DNA from: Zoroaster sp. YZ-2022
Lineage: Eukaryota; Echinodermata; Asteroidea; Forcipulatida; Zoroasteridae
Length of the DNA: 64,000 nucleotides
Reading direction: 5' to 3'
NCBI GenBank assembly: GCA_029582265.1
Contig: CM055826.1
Span: 37,580,127 to 37,644,126, forward strand
Part shown: positions 1-11,475 of the stretch, in pieces
Position numbering within the stretch: the stretch's first letter is position 1
Layout of the letters: every line of letters starts with the position of its first letter
The notes under the pieces: generated by a model
Database searches by the model: none
What the model was told of the DNA's origin: nothing
What the model saw: the letters and a program-made list of their open reading frames with translations, nothing else
Translations under genes and position numbers: made by a program

Positions 1-1046
1 GCTTCAGGCCGTTGCCTCTTGTGAAGCCTGGTCAAAACTGGATGGGTATTGTTGGCTCTCGGCCAAACTTTGAGTTGACCAGCCCAGTACCTACGAGGGC
101 TGTATCCACTCGCCTGTTGGTTGGGTGGCAACTCCACACACAAATTCAAACGACGGACAAACACGCGTCCTGTCTCTCTGAATCTCAAAATGATTCTGTC
201 CTCCCAACTCACAAAAAACAAACTTAACTAACTTGCAAGAACCTAAGTGGATTGGACTATCTGGTACCCAATGAAGAAATACAATAGAATTTTACTACCA
301 AAAAAAAGGCTACTGAAATAGTACAATTGCTAAGGTTGGGGTTGCATCTTGCTACTAGGTGCTTTTTGACAAAGGAAATAGGGGTGTACCAAAGATCAGA
401 CCACACTTTCTAAAGACATCTTCGGGTTATTGTGAAAGTGCAAGTTGGCATGATCCATTTATGAGGGGGTGTGAGAAACAAGACATTAACTATGTACAAA
501 AAGAAAACTTCAACGAATTTAAAGAAAATGGAATACTCTGACACCATTAATTTACTAACAAATGTGGGCGGGTCAAACAATATCATATTTAGATATGGAG
601 ATCGAAGGCGGCTCATTGTTTCACTTTTGAAGAACGGGACAAATAAGAATGAATATCATTTATTTTATCAATCACTGTCGGGAGATGATTATTAATAAAG
701 GATATGAAATCGGCAGACGCACCAGTGTTGGTGAAACATTTATCATTAATTTACAATTGATTGATTTATTGATTTTGTTCGTGTGGCTGTGTTTTTCAAA
801 ATCGATATACATCCGATGTTGTTTGCCAGCTCTTAAGTTTGTTTGTCAGTCAGTATTGTCTATAGCATGCTTTGTCTGTCTATTATATACAGTATGTCTT
901 TTTGTATCTGCCCTCATATCTGTTGACGTCAGTATCCAGCAATTAAGTTAAGATTGCGTGCGAACTTTAAATTATGTCTCCATAAATTATGGTACATTTA
1001 AAAAAATTGTTTTGTTTGATTGTGTTTACGTATACATCAAATGATA
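1..1046. other. Gene-free stretch
   Basis: AT-rich sequence with only short chance open frames. No domain, splice-site chain or RNA gene was recognised. A single CRE-like octamer TGACGTCA lies at 923-930. Confidence 0.5.
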
Positions 1047-1223
1047 CACTGTAAGAAATATTGGGCAAACACGGTTGATATGTTGCCCAACACTGGTCAT
1101 CATATCAACAGGTTACACACTTGGTTTACCATTGCCCAATGTTGGATAATATTTGGCCAAAATATGTGAACAGTTGTGGTAAATACCTTACCCAACCCCA
1201 TGTTGCCCAACGTTTTTACAGTG
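1047..1223. repeat. Miniature inverted-repeat element, family A (TA target)
   Basis: A 177-bp element begins CACTGTAAGAAATATTGGGC and ends with the near-complement CAACGTTTTTACAGTG. A TA dinucleotide sits on each side (1045-1046 and 1224-1225), the usual mark of Tc1/mariner-type insertion. The interior repeats GTTGCCCAAC-like words. A second copy occupies the right part of 14374-15711. No coding capacity, so it is non-autonomous. Confidence 0.8.
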
Positions 1224-1225
1224 TA

Positions 1226-2164
1226 GCCTAAAGTACGTAGTAAATAATTTAATTGCCGCAAATTTAATACTACAATGACATGGGATGGATAAGCGATGAT
1301 GTTGATATATGCATATGGATGATGATGATCTTTGTCAACTGTGTCTTTGAGAAGAAAAAACATTGATGTGCTGGTAGCGGTATAGTTACCCTTGCGGTTT
1401 CTGGACCAACCCAACCCTATACAACATAAATAAATCAATGTGTTACTGAATTAAAAATTAAATTATAAATTCATACAGGGAGGTTGACACGTGCCTTTTA
1501 TAAACAGGGCCAGTATGCTGGCTGAATTGATACCTCCTATAGAGTGTGTACAACGAACCGTGAAGTATTCTTATTAGCCAAAAATACTACCTCGGTTACA
1601 ATAGTTCTAAAGCGGGGCTGGATAAACTTTGACTACGAGTCCATCTGTCGAGCTGTGATTTTTGTAAGTTCCATGCTGCGGTTTTGTGTGTAAAACCCTC
1701 GCTTCTAACAACAACAAATCAATTAATAAAACGTTGATGCCAAAACAACGCCATGCACATGTTCGTAACGTATGCGTGTTTAGTAGGGTTAGGAGGGCGG
1801 TATAACAAGTACTGCCACGAGCCGTCACCACAACCCGCATAGGAAGAAGAAAGAAAAAATATGAAAAAATATATTAACAAAACACAGAACATTTGCTTAG
1901 CAAATATACTAATCAAAATTAAATAGAGAATTAGCTGTTTGCAAACTGCATGCTCACTGCTTGCAAACTGCTCACCAACCTTAAAGACCGGTAGTAGGCC
2001 TACTAAAAAAATTAATGCAAAAATAGTTATTGGCATTTATACGTTACTAAGCTAAATTAAACAGACAACCAGCCTAATTTACATATAAATTACAAAAAAA
2101 CCTGCTTACCAAATTTGTTTTCTTATTTGGGATAGATAGCTTGTGTAATAACACATGTGTTGCC
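1226..2164. other. Gene-free stretch
   Basis: No gene recognised. It contains one of the 14 TAGGCCTA octamers (1995-2002) and AT-rich DNA. Confidence 0.45.
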
Positions 2165-2444
2165 ATTGGCGGATCTAGGGGGGGGGGGCTAAGGGGGCTG
2201 TAGCGCCCACCCCCCCCTAAAATCGTTTAAAAAAAATTAAATTAAAAAAAAAATTAAAAAAGAGAGAAAAAGAGAGAGAGAGAGAGAGAGAGAGGGGGGA
2301 GGGGATAGGAGAACGCACTCCCATTCCCTCACTGTGCTTTGTTTTTCTCTCCCTTTGATTATTTCATTGTAATTTTTGTAGTACTGAAAAATAATTGTTT
2401 TTGATTCTCAGCCCCCCCTAAAAAATGTTCTGGATCCGCCCATG
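2165..2444. repeat. GGCGGATC-ended repeat with GA tract, copy 1
   Basis: About 280 bp bounded by TTGGCGGATC on the left and GATCCGCCCA on the right. Inside are a poly-G/poly-C segment, an A-rich stretch and an (AG)n run near 2264-2294. Almost the same sequence recurs at 24215-24496, so it is a dispersed repeat. The end sequence resembles the GGCGGATCCAG ends of non-autonomous hAT-like elements. That family assignment is inference. Confidence 0.7.
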
Positions 2445-2452
2445 GTTGCGTA

Positions 2453-2722
2453 CACTGTAAAAATGGTGTTTAGAATTTAAACACCCACAAAATAAACGCG
2501 TTTAGGAATGCGTTTAAATGCTAAACGGTCATGACACAAAGCTAAACGTGCTTTAATACTTTTTAATAGCTTTTTGACACCTGCTCATATGTCTTTTTAG
2601 CATTCAAACACACATCACAGAAAAAGCACAATCGAAACATGTGAAAAAAAAGTGGGTAGATCTACTTAATTCAATAAGTGTTTTAGAAATGTGTTTAAAT
2701 TCTAAGTACCATTTTTACAGTG
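2453..2722. repeat. Miniature inverted-repeat element, family B (TA target)
   Basis: A 270-bp element starting CACTGTAAAAATGG and ending CCATTTTTACAGTG, flanked by TA at 2451-2452 and 2723-2724. Inverted repeats extend inward about 30 bp through the words TTAGAATTTAAACAC. It shares only the CACTGTAAAAA tip with family A. A truncated relative lies at 21537-21667. Confidence 0.8.
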
Positions 2723-2724
2723 TA

Positions 2725-5700
2725 CATGTATGTGTTAACACGCTCATTGACATGTCTGTGAGTTTTGTCTTTGGGGGTCAATAAATCAGTTAGGAAATTA
2801 TTGTTTTTAATAGTTTTACTATTAAATTGATAACGCCTCAGACAAACAGATTTCAAAGGATGTTTGATACTGTGCTAGGGAGGCGACCGACCAATATACT
2901 ATGAACAGGACAACTGATGACCGATGATAGACCTCGCTCTATGGATAGACCAAAGTTAGATCTTCAGATTATTACCGTAAATACATTTTAGTCACAGTCT
3001 ATGGGCCATACTGCATATCCCTGTTCGTCACGCCATAAACCCATCAAACAATTAAAATATTGTGAAAAGCCATTCAACCCCAAATTACCAAACTATGCAA
3101 AATATAGCAATTCATGAACACTTTCACTAGATCAGTATAGCCGCTATAGATCAGTAGTCACACGAAATACAAATGCAACCTTAAAGTGGGAACAACATGT
3201 CATCAAAAATAAGAAATTTGTTGACAGCAGGGGAACCAATGTGGCTGAAAGAGGGGTACACGAAAAGGGACTAACTGCCGAAAGGGGCACACGCATGAAG
3301 ACGTATATGGTAAATTTACATAAGCCTACATGGTGATAAACCAGGGGGAACTTGTCCCCTTTGCCCCTCCCCCTAGATACGCCAAAGGCCTCTTCATTGT
3401 TTGCTCATTTTTGACCACCGGGGATCTGAAAGGCGCATGCTCATATCTCTTGTTAAGTACCCATTTCATTGATAACTGATCTCTACTCGCCTGAAGAAAA
3501 CCCAACGCAATTGAGCCGTTAAAATGTTTACCAGTTTGGCATAACGCCAAAGCTCATGATAACTTTTTAATTTTCTACGAACGACGTTCCGAGCGACGCT
3601 AGATTTTTTCCTTCCTTCCTTTCTTTTCCTACCAAAGAATCACCGAGACTCGGATTCATGCCAATCGCTGCTTGGTTTGGACTTGGCCGCGCCGTCCGCG
3701 GTTTGTCCGACCGTATACCAACTCTCGCACCTGCACGAGGCGCCAATTTCCTGGCACCGTGTTCCCTTACTAATCACAAACGTCTTGGCGTCCGCCCAGC
3801 TGCCGGGATGTGGTATCTGTTCATATACAGAACCACGGGACAAACAGCCGTGGGTCTTGTATACGCAAAGCTCGGCCGAGAAGGGTTGGGTTACCCAACG
3901 GAGTCTTATACCGTCCGTTCGCTCCTTCTCACCCATGGACCTTACCACGTGTTCCCGTGTGTGTATATAATTCCCGGGCTTTTGTTTCTTACCAAGATAG
4001 AGTTGATTTGTTGGTTTTGTTCACGCTGTGTTTCACATAACACAAGCCACGGGTATGAGATTTAAGGGGAGACCATTAAACCACAATTCTCACACCTGAC
4101 GTGACACTGTCAAAGAAGCCCTGGTGAATGCGTATGCATACAAGCCCGGTGATTGGATAAAGTTTTAGTTCCTCATACCCCTCTCACTTATTGACCTGTG
4201 ATTGAGTTTTCATGCGTGTGCTGGGGGCTATTGATTGTATAGACTGTGACGAACCTACTGAGGGTGGGTTCCTTGCCGGCCGAGCCATCAAGCTACACTC
4301 AGTCCAAAGTCTCAAATCAGCGCTACCCATTCATGCAAAGATTGCGGGAAGTATTGCATTACTGGCCCGGTCGCCCGCTTACCCCCTCGCTCCCATTGTA
4401 CCCAACCACCTCGCCCGTTAATCCGTATTAATTGCTGCTTCTTCTATTTCCACGCCAGCGGTGATCAACAATTTCATCAAGCGAGTTTTTCTTCTTTCGC
4501 TTTTAAATCTCAGAGTTTTGTTAAAGTTTTGTTGTACCGGGAGAGACGCTAGACCGAGCGTGTCAGCGGACTAATAGCCCCCGGCAGTATGCCTCACGAG
4601 ACCCAAGTCTTATGCACGAGCGGTTCTGGCCGATCACCCGCTCACATAAAGTGATTGTCCAACTAACTTACGATGCGAACACGCACTCACAATGTTCTCT
4701 TCTTAAATATTCTTTTCCATCTTCCAAGTCCCCCTTTCAGTTTTACAGGCAAACCCCGTCAGGGAAGTCTGTTGTTTACACTTAGAGAACAGATAGTAAA
4801 CAAAAAGTTAAGTAGAACAAGTTATGTAAACAAAAACTTAATTTAAATAAAAACACAGTGAAAAATAATACAAATCTATTTTGTATATGTAAAAATACAT
4901 AATTCGAGAGTAAAAATTAAACTTTACCCGTGTTGTGTAAGTTTTACGTATGTTATACAGAAATGTTACAGTTGTTTAGTAGAATTTGACTACGAAAGTG
5001 TATAAAAGACATGACTTTTATGTAAAGTCCCCCACGAGGCGCGGTGACCCATTCAACGTCAAATTCAAGATGAAGAACACGAAGGCGAATAATGTCGCAG
5101 CAGTGGGAGTTTCGTCAACTGACTGAGGGCGGTTGAAGGTAAACAGTAATGTTGAGTAATTAAGCTATTATTGTTCGTCTCATTAGTTAAGGTTATGCCT
5201 GAATCGTTTGTGGGATGAGATATACTCAGCATGCAGCGTTTACGCAGCATGCAGCGTTCAGCGTTCGTACAGTGTACTGAAATCATGTGCCATACATGAT
5301 GCATATATACGCCCAGCGACGATCGCTTCGTACACAACTACAAGTCATTGTGCAAGTACATGTGTATGCGTGTAGTGTCGCGGCCATTATGAGCTGTCAA
5401 TCGGCTTAACCTGAACTAAGGAGAAGAACAATATTTAAAAATTCAACATTTGTTTAACCTTCAAATAGCTCAGGTAGTTGAGGAAATCATTACAGTTATA
5501 ACTGGGCCAGCTACAAAACAAAACTCCCATAGGCCTATTACCAAACAATAATGTAAGAAAAACAAAATACCCATTAAAAGTAATATTTAACTACAGTTTA
5601 CACAAAATAGAGGTAAACCATTTAGTCCTGTACCTCACAAGTATGAAAGATTTTACCTAACTGGCATGCACCAGTAATACGTTATACAACTGTTAGGTAA

Positions 5701-5735
5701 CATTTTACACAACGCCTGTTTGGTAAAGTTTTAAC
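2725..5735. other. Gene-free stretch with a higher-GC part
   Basis: No gene could be supported. Sequence from about 3590 to 4440 is less AT-rich than its surroundings and has overlapping open frames of up to 135 codons. None shows a recognisable domain, and the frames overlap in several phases as expected for GC-richer non-coding DNA. The rest is AT-rich and holds one TAGGCCTA octamer at 5530-5537. Confidence 0.4.
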
Positions 5736-5739
5736 TTAA

Positions 5740-6268
5740 TAAAGGGACAATATCGTCACAATCAGAGCAGACTTTCCACAGGGCATAGAATCGATGTCTT
5801 TCTGATTTGATAACCAGTATAAATATCAAAAACATTTATAAAAAGGAGTACAAAATAGTCTACATTTAAAAATATAAATAAATGTGATCAAATATTAGTT
5901 ATTAAGATTACTTACTAAAAGGTTAATACATAAAATGAACAAACACAAGACTATATTAGAGGCTCCAAACTATCAGACTGAATAAATATTGCAGCACGAT
6001 AAATATAAAGAATTTCTGAACAGTTGAATTCTGTATTTTGGCAAGATATGGGAATTTCTAAGGTTTCTGCTGGATGTAGTTAAAAGTCCTATAGTTTAAG
6101 ATTAACACAGTGACTGAAAATTAATGTCTCATTTATGCAGCATCAACGGTAATATGACCTTATCATGTGGAACATTATGGCATTTATTATCTATTTTTTA
6201 AATTATTATAAAATGATCTAAAACTAGCATTTCGATTCCATTGCCCTGTTAATCGTGAAGATGGCCAT
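5740..6268 (-). repeat. TTAA-flanked inverted-repeat element, family D copy 1, interrupted
   Basis: The left end (AAAGGGACAATATCGTCACA) follows a TTAA at 5736-5739, and the right end abuts a TTAA at 6269-6272. Compared with the copies at 23533 and 29799, the body is split: sequence up to about 5805 and from about 6085 onward is family D, and about 275 bp of unrelated AT-rich DNA lies between. TTAA targets are typical of piggyBac- and Kolobok-type elements. This copy has no coding capacity. Confidence 0.7.
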
Positions 6269-6272
6269 TTAA

Positions 6273-7683
6273 TTATTAGGAGGTTCATCAGGAACATCTA
6301 AAACAGGGTAAGATTTTACATAACCTGTGTAACACTTTCTCTGTGTGTATAACTACTGATTTTACCAAATGTTTTTAAAAATTAAAATTCCTTTGTGTGT
6401 AATGATTGGCGACCCGTTCGACTTATATAAGCGCACGTTTTTCTTTATTTAGGGTTATAAATCACAATCTGGAGCACAAACACACTGGTAAATGTCAACA
6501 TGATTTCACTCAACCATGTCGATTTGCTTACAAAAGGAACATCGAAAATCCTAAATTAATTATACTTCGCTTTTGACACCAACATATTTTTTCAGTTGCT
6601 CAGAAAATGGCCACCTGCGCTAAAAGCAACGAACCCCCATTCTTCGCGTTCCACTCCGTCTCTCAACTATCAAATTTTCGTTGATTCGTTGATAAAAGGT
6701 ATGAACCATCAAAAGCCAAAGTCACCCGTCAGAAATTGGTCTTATAATGTTCAGAAAACATACATGTATTCATAATACAAATTGACGGGGCATTTTGTAA
6801 ATCACTTATTAAAATAAATACAATGTTGGCTATGCCGATAGCTAGTCTGATAACAAAATGGCGTGTATGACAAAAACTGCAGGCAATTTTGTACTGCTTA
6901 AGCAACCGGGACAAGCGTGCGGCGGAAAGAGCCCTCAAGGAGTGTTCCTGCGCGTTGCATCGCGGCAGTTAACGATTTGGCAACAAAGACCAAAGTAATA
7001 GCACTCTAAACGAAATGAAATAGGAATACAATTGAGGGACAGAAATATCCAGATGTTGAATCTTTGCTCATGGAGAAAATTGGGGAAGGTTTGGACTTGC
7101 TATTCCGGTAAAGGAAACAAGGGATGAAGAAAACTGCGGATAGGCCTATCTCAGTTCTGGGATACTTTTAATAAAAAGACCGTATCCGTAATACTCAAAA
7201 AAGTCACCAACTACAGAGACAATTTCCTCAGTTGTTAAATTATGTCATTGTCGTCATCATCATCGTCATCGTCATTGTCATCGTTATTGTAATGCATTTG
7301 CATTTTATTCCGAATCTGGAACAAACCCTTTTACCCCAGGGAGGGTTACATCATTACACAAAATAAGCAATACTACAACAATTGCATTGGAAGGAAGGTT
7401 TACAGAGAGCATATACTTATACATTTTGATTTTCTTTTAACATACCAGTAGTAAATAAAAATATATATATCTTTGGCAACGCAATTAATGAAAGCTTCAT
7501 CTGAAGAGTTCATAAGAAAATTCAGTCTTTCTTCGCCAGTTAAAAAGGTGATCATTTTGTTTGATAATGTCATGAAACATACATTTCCTTAGGTCCTTGT
7601 AGGCCTATAGTGGACACTCAAACAAAAAATGTATTTATGATTCAACATCAAGATGACAGTTATTATGCGTATTACTGTGGAAC
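6273..7683. other. Gene-free stretch
   Basis: No gene recognised. A short CATCGT-like microsatellite occurs near 7244-7290, and TAGGCCTA octamers at 7141-7148 and 7600-7607. Confidence 0.45.
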
Positions 7684-7691
7684 AGGAACTT

Positions 7692-8387
7692 ATGGTGTTC
7701 TATAATGGACACCTACGCGGCGCCTTTTTTTTTCTACGCGGCGACTTTTTGTTTTTGGACGGCGACTTCTTTTTTCCCTCTCGAAATTTTTTTTTCACTC
7801 TAAATTTTTTTTCTCTCGAATTTTTGTTTTCTCTCGAATTTTTTTTTTCTCTCTCGAAATTTTTTTTTTCTCTCTCGAAATTTTTCTTTTCTGGTTCCCT
7901 CTCGAAATTTTTTTTTTCTTTCGAATTTTTGTTTTCTCTCGAATTTTTTTTTTCCCTCTCGAAATTATTTTTTCTCTGTCGAATTATTTTTTCTCTCGAA
8001 ATTTTTTTTTTCTCTCGAATTTTTTTTTTCCCTCTCGAAATTTTTTTTTCTCTCTCGAATTATTTTTTTCTCTCTCGAAATTTTTTTTTTCTCTCTCGAA
8101 TTTTTTTTTTCCACTCTCGAAATTTTTTTTTTGACAAAAAAAACCAAAAAGTCGCCGTCCAAAAACAAAAAGTCGCCGTCCAAAAATAAAAAGTCGCCGC
8201 GTAAAAAAAAAAGTCGCCGTCCAAAAAAAAAAAGTCGCCGCCAAAAAAAAAAAGTCGCCGCGTAAAAAAAAAAGTCGCCGTCCAAAAAAAAAAAGTCGCC
8301 GTCCAAAAACAAAAAGTCGCCGCGTAAAAAAAAAAGTCGCCGCGTAGAAAAAAAAGGCGCCGCGTAGGTGTCATTATAGAACATCAT
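7692..8387. mobile_element. Foldback element built of about 20-bp repeats, with 8-bp target duplication
   Basis: A 696-bp element has inverted ends: ATGGTGTTCTATAATGG at the left, and the complement of ATGATGTTCTATAATG at the right. It is flanked by a perfect 8-bp direct repeat AGGAACTT at 7684-7691 and 8388-8395. Just inside the left end are three units carrying GGCGAC or GGCGCC. The middle is about 17 units of the type CTCTCGAATTTTTTT. The right part is about 11 units of the type AGTCGCCG(TCC or CGT)A(n). The GC cores of the outer units are inverted, so the strand can fold back. The long open frames here are low-complexity artefacts. The 8-bp duplication fits hAT, P or foldback-type transposition; the exact superfamily is uncertain. 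Confidence 0.8.
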
Positions 8388-8395
8388 AGGAACTT

Positions 8396-10517
8396 CCTAT
8401 GTTTGGCAATATTTTAACTTTTCAAAACCTAAACCGAAAATAGTTTTTCTACTGATACCATTACCAGCTTCTGAGTAAAATGGGAGGTTCCCCCGTTAAG
8501 TATATCAATTTTTTAATATTACAGATTTAAAAATAAAGTAGGCTCTAATTGTCTACTTGTTAACTAGTTTGAGGAATCTTAATAAATTTTTAAAGGAAAC
8601 GTTATTTCTCTCGCGAAAGTTCGCGACCCTATCATTAGATCCAGGTTCTTCTCTCATTTTACCTATCGCTGTCATTGTTTTACCCTGGTCAACCATTTTT
8701 CCAGGTTACATCAACTTGAATCTGTCATGATGGTGTTTGTGTGATTTGTCCTATACACGCTAGTTTTTGTAGTGTATATAGCGAGATGTAAATGATAGAT
8801 TCCTTTTCAGAAATATCATCACTCTCCCCAATTGTCACGAGGACACCAACGAAGTGCCAATCTTCAGCTTTCTCAAAATACAGTCTCTTTTATTGTGAGT
8901 GTACCATGTAAAAACTTGGTTTTATTTGTTATTACAATATTCCAATCAAGCTTGTCAATCAAACAGCACGCCAATCTTCTTCGTAGTACAGATGTGTCAT
9001 AAGCGTGCGTCATATGCGCGCGTATTGACGGCATGTGCACTCGTTTTTCAACGTGTGGCTACGAAACAAGAATAATCCACTGTGTATTATTACATAAAGT
9101 GAGAAATGTTATTTCATGTTTCTCACGATTACAATTAGCCCAGGCTGAACTTTCACCTTCGTGTACTTGGTGTATACCGAGACGGAGTCCTTATTTGGGC
9201 TTAGATTACAATGCAAGTCATTGCTGAAATGGTAAGATTTCAATCTTTTGCAAAACATTAATCGCGATCAACTCTTATCCTTGACGATTTCATCTTGCTT
9301 TTCGCTACTTTCGGTTCCAAAACTGGCATGCCGTTGTGTGTAATTAACATAAATTATTTGATGTTAACGTTCAAAGGTTATTCTTGAGGCAAATTGTTAG
9401 TAAGTTTTTGAATCTTTACAACACATAGGTTAAAGGCAAGCTTTCTAATTTCTTGCGTAAATCCTCAAAGATAAGGGTGGTCAATGCATTTCCAATGGGC
9501 TTCTGATGATCATTGGAGCCAGCACGTGCGAAGTGGGCGTGGTTTATGTTGGAATACGTCATACTAACCAACAGGATTGCTATGCCGCCCCATCCCTTGA
9601 TGAATTTCTGGATAAGTGTCTAGTAGTGCCGTCTTCAAATCTTCAATTGAGGCCTTCCCTGTCACAATGAAAACCTAAAATAGAGCATAATTGAACTGAT
9701 TATTTGTCAATCACTTGCCTGAAATTAAACATTACATCTTCAGTTTGACATTGACCAACAACCAGACAACGAAAGTATGGCAGCTGCGTTGGCGCATACT
9801 GACCCAAAAAGTACCATCATGCAGCAACACCCAGACAAAACATGTCCTATGGTGAACTCTATACTGCACAGTCATTATCCTTGCATGAGATTGGTCAGGT
9901 GGCTGGAAGCGCTTTCTTCATTTTTCCACTCCATTGTGTTGTCTTGATCGATAATAAAGACATTGTACCAACCAGACGACAGTACTAACGCATCATTTCA
10001 ATGGGAGAAGAGCCAGTTTCATCCAGGCTATATGATCAATAATAAGATGAAAGGATTATTGATCACATTTAGTCGGTCGAACTCGTAGTCTAGATGACCT
10101 TTTATGAAAACTCGGTCAATCAATAACAAATTGTTGTAAAGAGAGGGAATTTGACAGTACAGTTTTTTTTTCTTTCTGTTGTGCCTTTCACTTCATTTTG
10201 AGCTGGCCATACTGATTTTCCTTTTGCCACAATTATTTTCTTTCACACACTGCAAAGACTATCTTTAATCAGCAAGTAGTTTATGGGTTTTTAAACAGTC
10301 AATTTTCCTTATTTATATGAACTAACTATTTGCAACTTTTTTCTTTTTCATTTTTCAGATGTTTAATATATTTCCTTCTGCATGGGCTTTATATTCAGAA
10401 TCAAGGTTGGGCTAATTTTTATTATTATTATCAGCCAAACGGGTAATCACATGTCTAAAATATGTAACTTTCTGAATAGATATTTACGCACTCGGACTAA
10501 TAAGGAGCAAACGTTGT
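8396..10517. other. Gene-free stretch
   Basis: No coding exon recognised. Low-complexity T-rich patches and chance open frames only. Confidence 0.45.
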
Positions 10518-10780
10518 ATATCGTCCCTAATTTGCCACAGTGACCAATCCGACTTTTTTCAATTTTAAGTTTTCCCGCCTATTAGTACATTCAGGAAGAG
10601 ACCTACCCTATATCTAATCCACATGCATGTATTCCTTATAGTTTTGGAGACAGAGCATGCATTCAAATGACGAATGCTCTAACTGGCTATTTTTGTAATT
10701 TGGCAAAGTGACCAATATCGCATTGGTCACTATGCCAACTTAATTCGGGATTGGTCACTATGGCAAATTAGGGATGATAT
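10518..10780. repeat. Inverted-repeat element, family G
   Basis: About 263 bp with ends of about 35 bp: ATATCGTCCCTAATTTGCC at the left, and the complement of ATATCATCCCTAATTTGCC at the right. Both ends run on into GTGACCAATCC. A smaller palindrome with TGACCAAT/ATTGGTCA lies near 10709-10729. No coding capacity, and no second copy seen in the window. Confidence 0.7.
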
Positions 10781-11019
10781 GTGAAAGTTGCAGCTGAATT
10801 ATAGTCCACAATTTTATGATATTGTGAAATTTATGTACGGTTTGCGATCTACAGTCATCTACATTACTAATACAGTTTCAGTGCAGAAAATGTTGACTTT
10901 TTTCACCAGAATGATTTCACCTCAGACAGATAGATTTCAAGTGCTGATAGTACCCGTATCTTTACTAATCCCACATCAAGTAAACTTTCATGTTATATTA
11001 TTATTCTATTTTTGCCTTT

Positions 11020-11475
11020 GAGAAAGAACCTGCAAGGTTCGAAACGTAAGGCCAATAACCATTGTTTTGCATGTATACTACAGGTCCTAGCTTGGTAAGC
11101 AGTTTGCAACAGCTAATTCTCTAACAACTAATTTCTGAGAAAGAACCTGCTGGGTTCGAAACGTAAGGCCATAACCATTATTTTGTATGTATACTACAGG
11201 TCCTTTAGGTTGGTAAGCAGTTTGCAACAGCTAATTCTCTAACAACTAATTTCTGAGAAAGAACCTGCTGGGTTCGAAACGTAAGGCCATAACCATTGTT
11301 TTGCATGAATACTACAGGTCCTAGCTTGGTAAGCAGTTTGCAACAGCTAATTCTCTAACAACTAATTTCTGAGAAAGAACCTGCTGGGTTCGAAACGTAA
11401 GGCCATAACCATTATTTTGTATGTATACTACAGGTCCTTTAGGTTGGTAAGCAGTTTGCAACAGCTAATTCTCTA
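11020..11475 (+). repeat. Tandem array of four about 117-bp units in ABAB order
   Basis: Units begin with GAGAAAGAACCTGC at 11020, 11137, 11255 and 11371, giving periods of 117, 118 and 116 bp. The fourth unit stops early. Units 1 and 3 share the variants TTGTTTTGCATG and CCTAGCTTGG. Units 2 and 4 share TTATTTTGTATG and CTTTAGGTTGG. The array therefore looks like a duplicated dimer. Each unit carries the phrase GGTTCGAAACGTAAGGCC. This is not a CRISPR array, because whole units repeat with no unique spacers. Confidence 0.85.

Noticed and set aside
3658..4065. 135-codon frame in GC-richer DNA
   Set aside because: No domain; overlapped by other frames on both strands, and no splice or promoter context.
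7653..8387. Several overlapping open frames of up to 178 codons
   Set aside because: They translate T- and A-rich short repeats into Phe/Ser/Leu or Lys/Arg runs on both strands; they are products of the foldback element, not genes.
11020..11475. CRISPR-like array
   Set aside because: Entire 117-bp units repeat with no unique spacers, and the host is an animal.
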